DNA from: an uncultured Duncaniella sp.
GTDB lineage: Bacteria; Bacteroidota; Bacteroidia; Bacteroidales; Muribaculaceae
Reading direction: 5' to 3'
DNA: 64,000 nt
Assembly: GCA_910578615.1 (NCBI GenBank)
Contig: CAJTRI010000012.1
Coordinates: 41,055-105,054 of the forward strand
Below, in pieces: positions 60,633-64,000 of the stretch (the stretch's first letter is position 1; each line of letters opens with the position of its first letter). The notes under the pieces were generated by a model. It worked only from the letters and a program-made list of their open reading frames with translations. It had not been told where the DNA came from and made no database searches. Made by a program: the position numbers and the translations under genes.

Positions 60633-60661
60633 TCCCTTAGCCTGAAAAAGGCCGGACATGG

Positions 60662-60694
60662 TCGCACTCTTCACCTATCGGAAGAGTGCGATTT
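60662..60694 (+). terminator. Terminator after the blaR1-like gene
   Basis: A perfect 11-bp stem, TCGCACTCTTC (60662-60672) and GAAGAGTGCGA (60681-60691), with an 8-base loop followed by TTT. Confidence 0.75.
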
Positions 60695-60758
60695 ATGACG
60701 TCAGAATGATACGTTTAACATATTGACCCTTAATATATTGTTTAATATTAAATCTGAA

Positions 60759-61535
60759 ATGAATCTAAGTATACCTACAAATCATAAGGAAAGAATCATA
60801 TCGTTTATCTGGCAGCATATCCTACTGCTCATATCCCTGAATATGATGACATTCGGGGTAGCGCTCTGTGTAAGATCCTGTCTTGGAAGCAGTGTCATCT
60901 CCTCATTGCCGTTCGTGCTTTCACTTGCCGGCCCTGTAAGTCATTTCCCAGAATGGACAATCGGAGGATACACTATCATGATGAACTTTATCCTTGTGAT
61001 ATGCCAGATCCTGATACTCGGAAAACGCTTTGACCCTATGCAGCTTTTCCAGCTTGCAATAGGTTTTGTATTCGGATGGATGATTGACCTTAACATGTTC
61101 CTGACATCTGCCCTGACATGTGACACCCTGGTCTCAAAATTACTCGCACAATTCATCGGATGCACGGTGATGGGTGTCGGCATAGCACTTGAAGTAAGAT
61201 GTGGTTCCGTCACAATGCCCGGAGAAGGGATATCTATCGTTATCAGCCAGGTCACCAAACGTCCGTTTGCAAAGATAAAGATTATGGTAGACTCTTTCCT
61301 TGTCCTTCTTGCCATAAGCGCGTGTTATTATTTCTTTGGAACATGGTTGTGGAACGTCATCGGTATCGGGACGATTTTCGCCATGATATATGTAGGAATG
61401 GTGGTCAGACTGGCCTCCTCTCATCTTGGATGGTTTGACCGTCTTCTGGCCTATACACCCGGATTCCGTCGCTATATATTCGGCCTTGCACGCTTTATTT
61501 ATCACCGAGAGCGTGACGATTCGTATGACAGATGA
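60759..61535 (+). CDS. YczE/YitT-like integral membrane protein (DUF6198)
   Basis: I prefer the ATG at 60759 (258 residues); the track of open frame upstream starts 12 codons earlier in AT-rich leader. The protein has about six hydrophobic helices, with FGVALCVRSCLGSSVISSLPF, GCTVMGVGIALEVRCGSVTMPGEGIS and KRPFAKIKIMVDS typical of the YczE/DUF6198 group. The function is not known; no catalytic motif is visible. Confidence 0.82.
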   Translation: MNLSIPTNHKERIISFIWQHILLLISLNMMTFGVALCVRSCLGSSVISSLPFVLSLAGPVSHFPEWTIGGYTIMMNFILVICQILILGKRFDPMQLFQLAIGFVFGWMIDLNMFLTSALTCDTLVSKLLAQFIGCTVMGVGIALEVRCGSVTMPGEGISIVISQVTKRPFAKIKIMVDSFLVLLAISACYYFFGTWLWNVIGIGTIFAMIYVGMVVRLASSHLGWFDRLLAYTPGFRRYIFGLARFIYHRERDDSYDR

Positions 61536-61548
61536 TATGGCTCTAAAA

Positions 61549-61580
61549 TTTGTGGGTCTCGGGATTTTTCAGTACGTTTG
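61549..61580 (+). promoter_or_regulatory. GH31 gene promoter (TTTG-N20-TACGTTTG)
   Basis: TTTG (61549-61552) and TACGTTTG (61573-61580), 24 bases before the start codon. Confidence 0.68.
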
Positions 61581-61603
61581 CATAGCGTAAAAATTCTATC
61601 CAA

Positions 61604-63958
61604 ATGAGACTATATCATATTCTTTCTGTCGCAATAGCGACAAGCTGGTGGTTTACCTCTGCCGCCGAGAGTCTTTCGGTCACTACCCCGGAGGGTAGAA
61701 CCGTGACCGTCACACCACTGACTGCGGATATCATACGTGTCAGCAACATTGCTCCCGGTGAAAAATTATCCTCCTCGCCTCTCACAGAACTGAAAGACCA
61801 CAACCCTACTTGCACCACGACCAAAAACGGAGATGTCACAACCATTCTCACACCATCGGGCGTGAATATACGTATAGATTCTCGCACAGGAGGCGTTGAC
61901 ATCACGGCCGGAGACAATCGAGCCGTCAGTGACAACGGCATCCGCACCTATAATAATGGCAGGCAGACCCTAAACATATCCACTATGGGAAGTGGATCAT
62001 TCTATGGGGCTGGCGAACGTGGCTACAATTTCAATCTGAAAGGTGACACCCTCGTAATGTATAACAAACAGAACTATGGCTACACCGCCGGAGACAAGCG
62101 CATCAGGCAGATGAATATCACGATGCCGCTGTTCCTGTCCTCAAACGGCTATGCTATTGTTTTTGATGACCGTGCGGCAGCCGAAATGGTGATGTCCAAC
62201 CCGATATCCTATACAACCGAATCCAGACAGCCTGTATCTTATTATTTCATAAATTCCGCAGGTTCACTCGCCGACCTTACCAAGGAACTATCATTACTTA
62301 CAGGGCGTCAGAACCTTCCTCCGTTATGGTCTCTCGGCTATATAACATCCAAATACGGCTACCGCACACAGTCTGAGACCGAAGGCGTGATTGACACACT
62401 TAAACGAGACGGTTACCCGGTCGACGGCATAGTACTTGATTTGTACTGGTATGGAAAGGAACAAGACATGGGGCGTCTGAGTTGGGATCCGGCCCAATGG
62501 CCCGACCACAAAAAGATGCTTTCAAACCTCAAAGACAAAGGGGTCAATACAGTGATTATCTCACAGCCATATGTTCTCCGCAATGGGGAAGGACTCTCAA
62601 ACTACAATGAACTGGCATCAAAAGGCCTACTTCTCAAAGATACAACCGGCAACACACAGAAAGTCACCATATGGGTAGGTGAAGGCGGCATGTTCGATGT
62701 CTCCAACTCAGCTACCCGGTCATGGCTCCGAGACCGTTACCGCCAACTTACACTTGAAGGAGTAGGCGGATGGTGGGGAGACCTCGGGGAGCCGGAAGTC
62801 CATCCAGAAAGCGGCCTTCATGCCAACGGACTGCGCACACGCGAATATCACAACCAGTATGGCAATGATTGGAGTTCGATTATCTCTGACCTTTTCAAAG
62901 AAGAGTTTCCTGACCGCCGTTTAATGACCATGATGCGAGGTGGGACAACAGGACTTCAACGCTACAACGTATTCCCATGGTCAACCGACGTATCCCGGTC
63001 TTGGGGAGGCCTACAACCCCAGATTACTATAATGCTTAATTCCGGCCTGTCCGGCCTCGGTTATATGAGCCATGACGTTGGTGGTTTCGCCATTGATGAA
63101 ACTGCTCCATATGACCCCGAACTATATGTACGCTGGCTGCAACTTGGGACATTCTCCCCTATTCTACGTACTCACGCACAGAAAACAGCTGAGCCTTACA
63201 AATATCCCGATCACCAGAATATCATACTGCCGCTTATCAAGGAACGATATCGCTGGCTCCCATACAATTACACACTGGCATATGAAAACGCATCCGAAGG
63301 CCAACCGCTTGTCAGACCTCTCAACTTTTACAGCGCGGACAGCCGTTATGACGATATAACCGACGAATACCTCTGGGGACGAGACCTTCTCGTAGCACCT
63401 GTGATGAAGCCCGGACAGGTAGAGCGAAGGGTTATATTCCCTGACGGGTTGTGGGTGGACTACAATAATCCGACCCGTATATATCACGGAGGCGATACCA
63501 TTATATATCCGGCCCCGCTCGAAGTTCTGCCCTTGTTTGTCCGTGCCGGATCATTCATACCGCAGGCTGACTACCGAATGGAAAATACCAATGATTATCG
63601 GACGGTCTCATACACAATCCGTTATTATCCCTACCTCGGAAAGTCCGAATCCACTATCTACGAGGATGACCTTAAATCAACCACCTCGCTGACTGACAAT
63701 TCATATGCAATCATAACCTTGTCCGGCGATGCTGCAATGGACGGAATCACCATTACGGCCAATTCAAAAGGCTCATATCCCGAAGCACCCGTCAAAAAAC
63801 AGCTGAAATTCATAATCCACCTCTTTGACGGAAAGCCATCCGAAGTCAAGGTTGACGGACGGAATGCAAAAGGATGGAAATATGACTCATCAACTTCGAC
63901 TCTATCCCTGCCTGTGACTTGGGACGTTTCCATGCCACTTTCCATTGAGATCAGATAG
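61604..63958 (+). CDS. Secreted GH31-family alpha-glycosidase
   Basis: The 784-residue protein has a signal peptide (residues 4-20), an N-terminal beta domain (FYGAGERGYNF), a TIM barrel with IVLDLYWYG, nucleophile region GGWWGDLGEPE (D393) and acid/base region FPWSTDVSRSW (D462), and a C-terminal beta domain (DUF5110-like). It would remove alpha-linked glucose or xylose residues from oligosaccharides; specificity is not clear. No SusC/SusD or regulator gene is near. The window ends 42 bases after the stop. Confidence 0.92.
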   Translation: MRLYHILSVAIATSWWFTSAAESLSVTTPEGRTVTVTPLTADIIRVSNIAPGEKLSSSPLTELKDHNPTCTTTKNGDVTTILTPSGVNIRIDSRTGGVDITAGDNRAVSDNGIRTYNNGRQTLNISTMGSGSFYGAGERGYNFNLKGDTLVMYNKQNYGYTAGDKRIRQMNITMPLFLSSNGYAIVFDDRAAAEMVMSNPISYTTESRQPVSYYFINSAGSLADLTKELSLLTGRQNLPPLWSLGYITSKYGYRTQSETEGVIDTLKRDGYPVDGIVLDLYWYGKEQDMGRLSWDPAQWPDHKKMLSNLKDKGVNTVIISQPYVLRNGEGLSNYNELASKGLLLKDTTGNTQKVTIWVGEGGMFDVSNSATRSWLRDRYRQLTLEGVGGWWGDLGEPEVHPESGLHANGLRTREYHNQYGNDWSSIISDLFKEEFPDRRLMTMMRGGTTGLQRYNVFPWSTDVSRSWGGLQPQITIMLNSGLSGLGYMSHDVGGFAIDETAPYDPELYVRWLQLGTFSPILRTHAQKTAEPYKYPDHQNIILPLIKERYRWLPYNYTLAYENASEGQPLVRPLNFYSADSRYDDITDEYLWGRDLLVAPVMKPGQVERRVIFPDGLWVDYNNPTRIYHGGDTIIYPAPLEVLPLFVRAGSFIPQADYRMENTNDYRTVSYTIRYYPYLGKSESTIYEDDLKSTTSLTDNSYAIITLSGDAAMDGITITANSKGSYPEAPVKKQLKFIIHLFDGKPSEVKVDGRNAKGWKYDSSTSTLSLPVTWDVSMPLSIEIR

Positions 63959-64000
63959 AAATTATGATACTAATATACCAAAAGCGTGTCAGCTCATTAA

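Noticed and set aside
1..64000. tRNA, rRNA, insertion sequence or prophage
   Set aside because: I scanned intergenic regions for TTCGA-type T-arms, CCA ends, transposase motifs and terminal repeats and saw none convincing.

Overview
The window is a gene-dense stretch of a chromosome from the order Bacteroidales. Several things point there: clade-typical families (an HU-CCDC81/SPOR protein, TamL with TamB, a DUF5606 protein, an Rpb6-type omega subunit, an elongated NusB, an NfnAB pair next to FloA), the near absence of Shine-Dalgarno sequences, and many upstream regions carrying the Bacteroidetes -7 element TAnnTTTG, several with TTTG 19-20 bases further upstream. A gut lineage such as Muribaculaceae fits the polysaccharide enzymes and the long NusB, but the sequence alone does not settle the family. 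I see no rRNA, tRNA, CRISPR array, insertion sequence or prophage.

Layout. 1-7.3 kb (minus strand): an operon-like run from an HU/SPOR envelope protein through a nitroreductase, a DUF2520 protein and a KdsC-type phosphatase to a glycosyltransferase, FolB, a CobW-family metallochaperone and an ABC-F ATPase cut by the window edge. 7.3-10.1 kb: a secreted esterase and a PL1 pectate lyase. 10.2-12.5 kb (plus): a divergent ClC protein and RsgA. 12.5-13.3 kb: the only long gene-free stretch, AT-rich and full of TTTGCA/TGCAAA words, ending at an XRE regulator whose promoter overlaps an operator-like dyad. 14-24.3 kb: housekeeping genes (second ABC-F, CvfB, RsmG, a metallo-hydrolase, a biotin-dependent decarboxylase subunit, a GHL10 enzyme, BamD, omega, S15). 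24.4-29.2 kb: HxlR regulator facing a cupin gene, HisS, MlaE/MlaF, a TrmH-family methyltransferase. 29.2-37.4 kb (minus): PL10 pectate lyase, TamL, TamB. 37.6-43.4 kb (minus): small winged-helix protein, a 5'-truncated AmyE-like amylase, CdsA, LuxR-type regulator with hemerythrin and DUF5606 proteins, MATE exporter. 43.5-44.2 kb (plus): L21 and L27. 44.3-49.8 kb (minus): NfnA, NfnB, a PD40 protein, FloA and a PHP phosphoesterase. 49.9-51.3 kb (plus): uridine kinase and LptB. 51.4-55.3 kb (minus): class III FBPase, an HMA-AraC regulator and an HMA-tailed metal permease. 55.4-64 kb (plus): NusB, YajC, YbbR, CoaE, BlaI/BlaR1-TonB, a YczE-like membrane protein and a GH31 glycosidase.

Themes. Envelope building is strongly represented (KdsC, LptB, BamD, TamL/TamB, MlaE/F, CdsA, FloA). 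Several secreted carbohydrate-active enzymes (PL1, PL10, GHL10, GH31, a broken GH13) are scattered without SusC/SusD neighbours. The most unusual signals are regulatory DNA: the TTTGCA array with an operator repeated at the XRE promoter, promoters placed inside inverted repeats (PL10, hisS, blaI, HU/SPOR), a probable leaderless GTG start, and face-to-face promoters between hxlR and the cupin gene. Notable proteins are a ClC lacking both coupling glutamates, an HMA-AraC fusion, and a NusB with a roughly 160-residue insertion.
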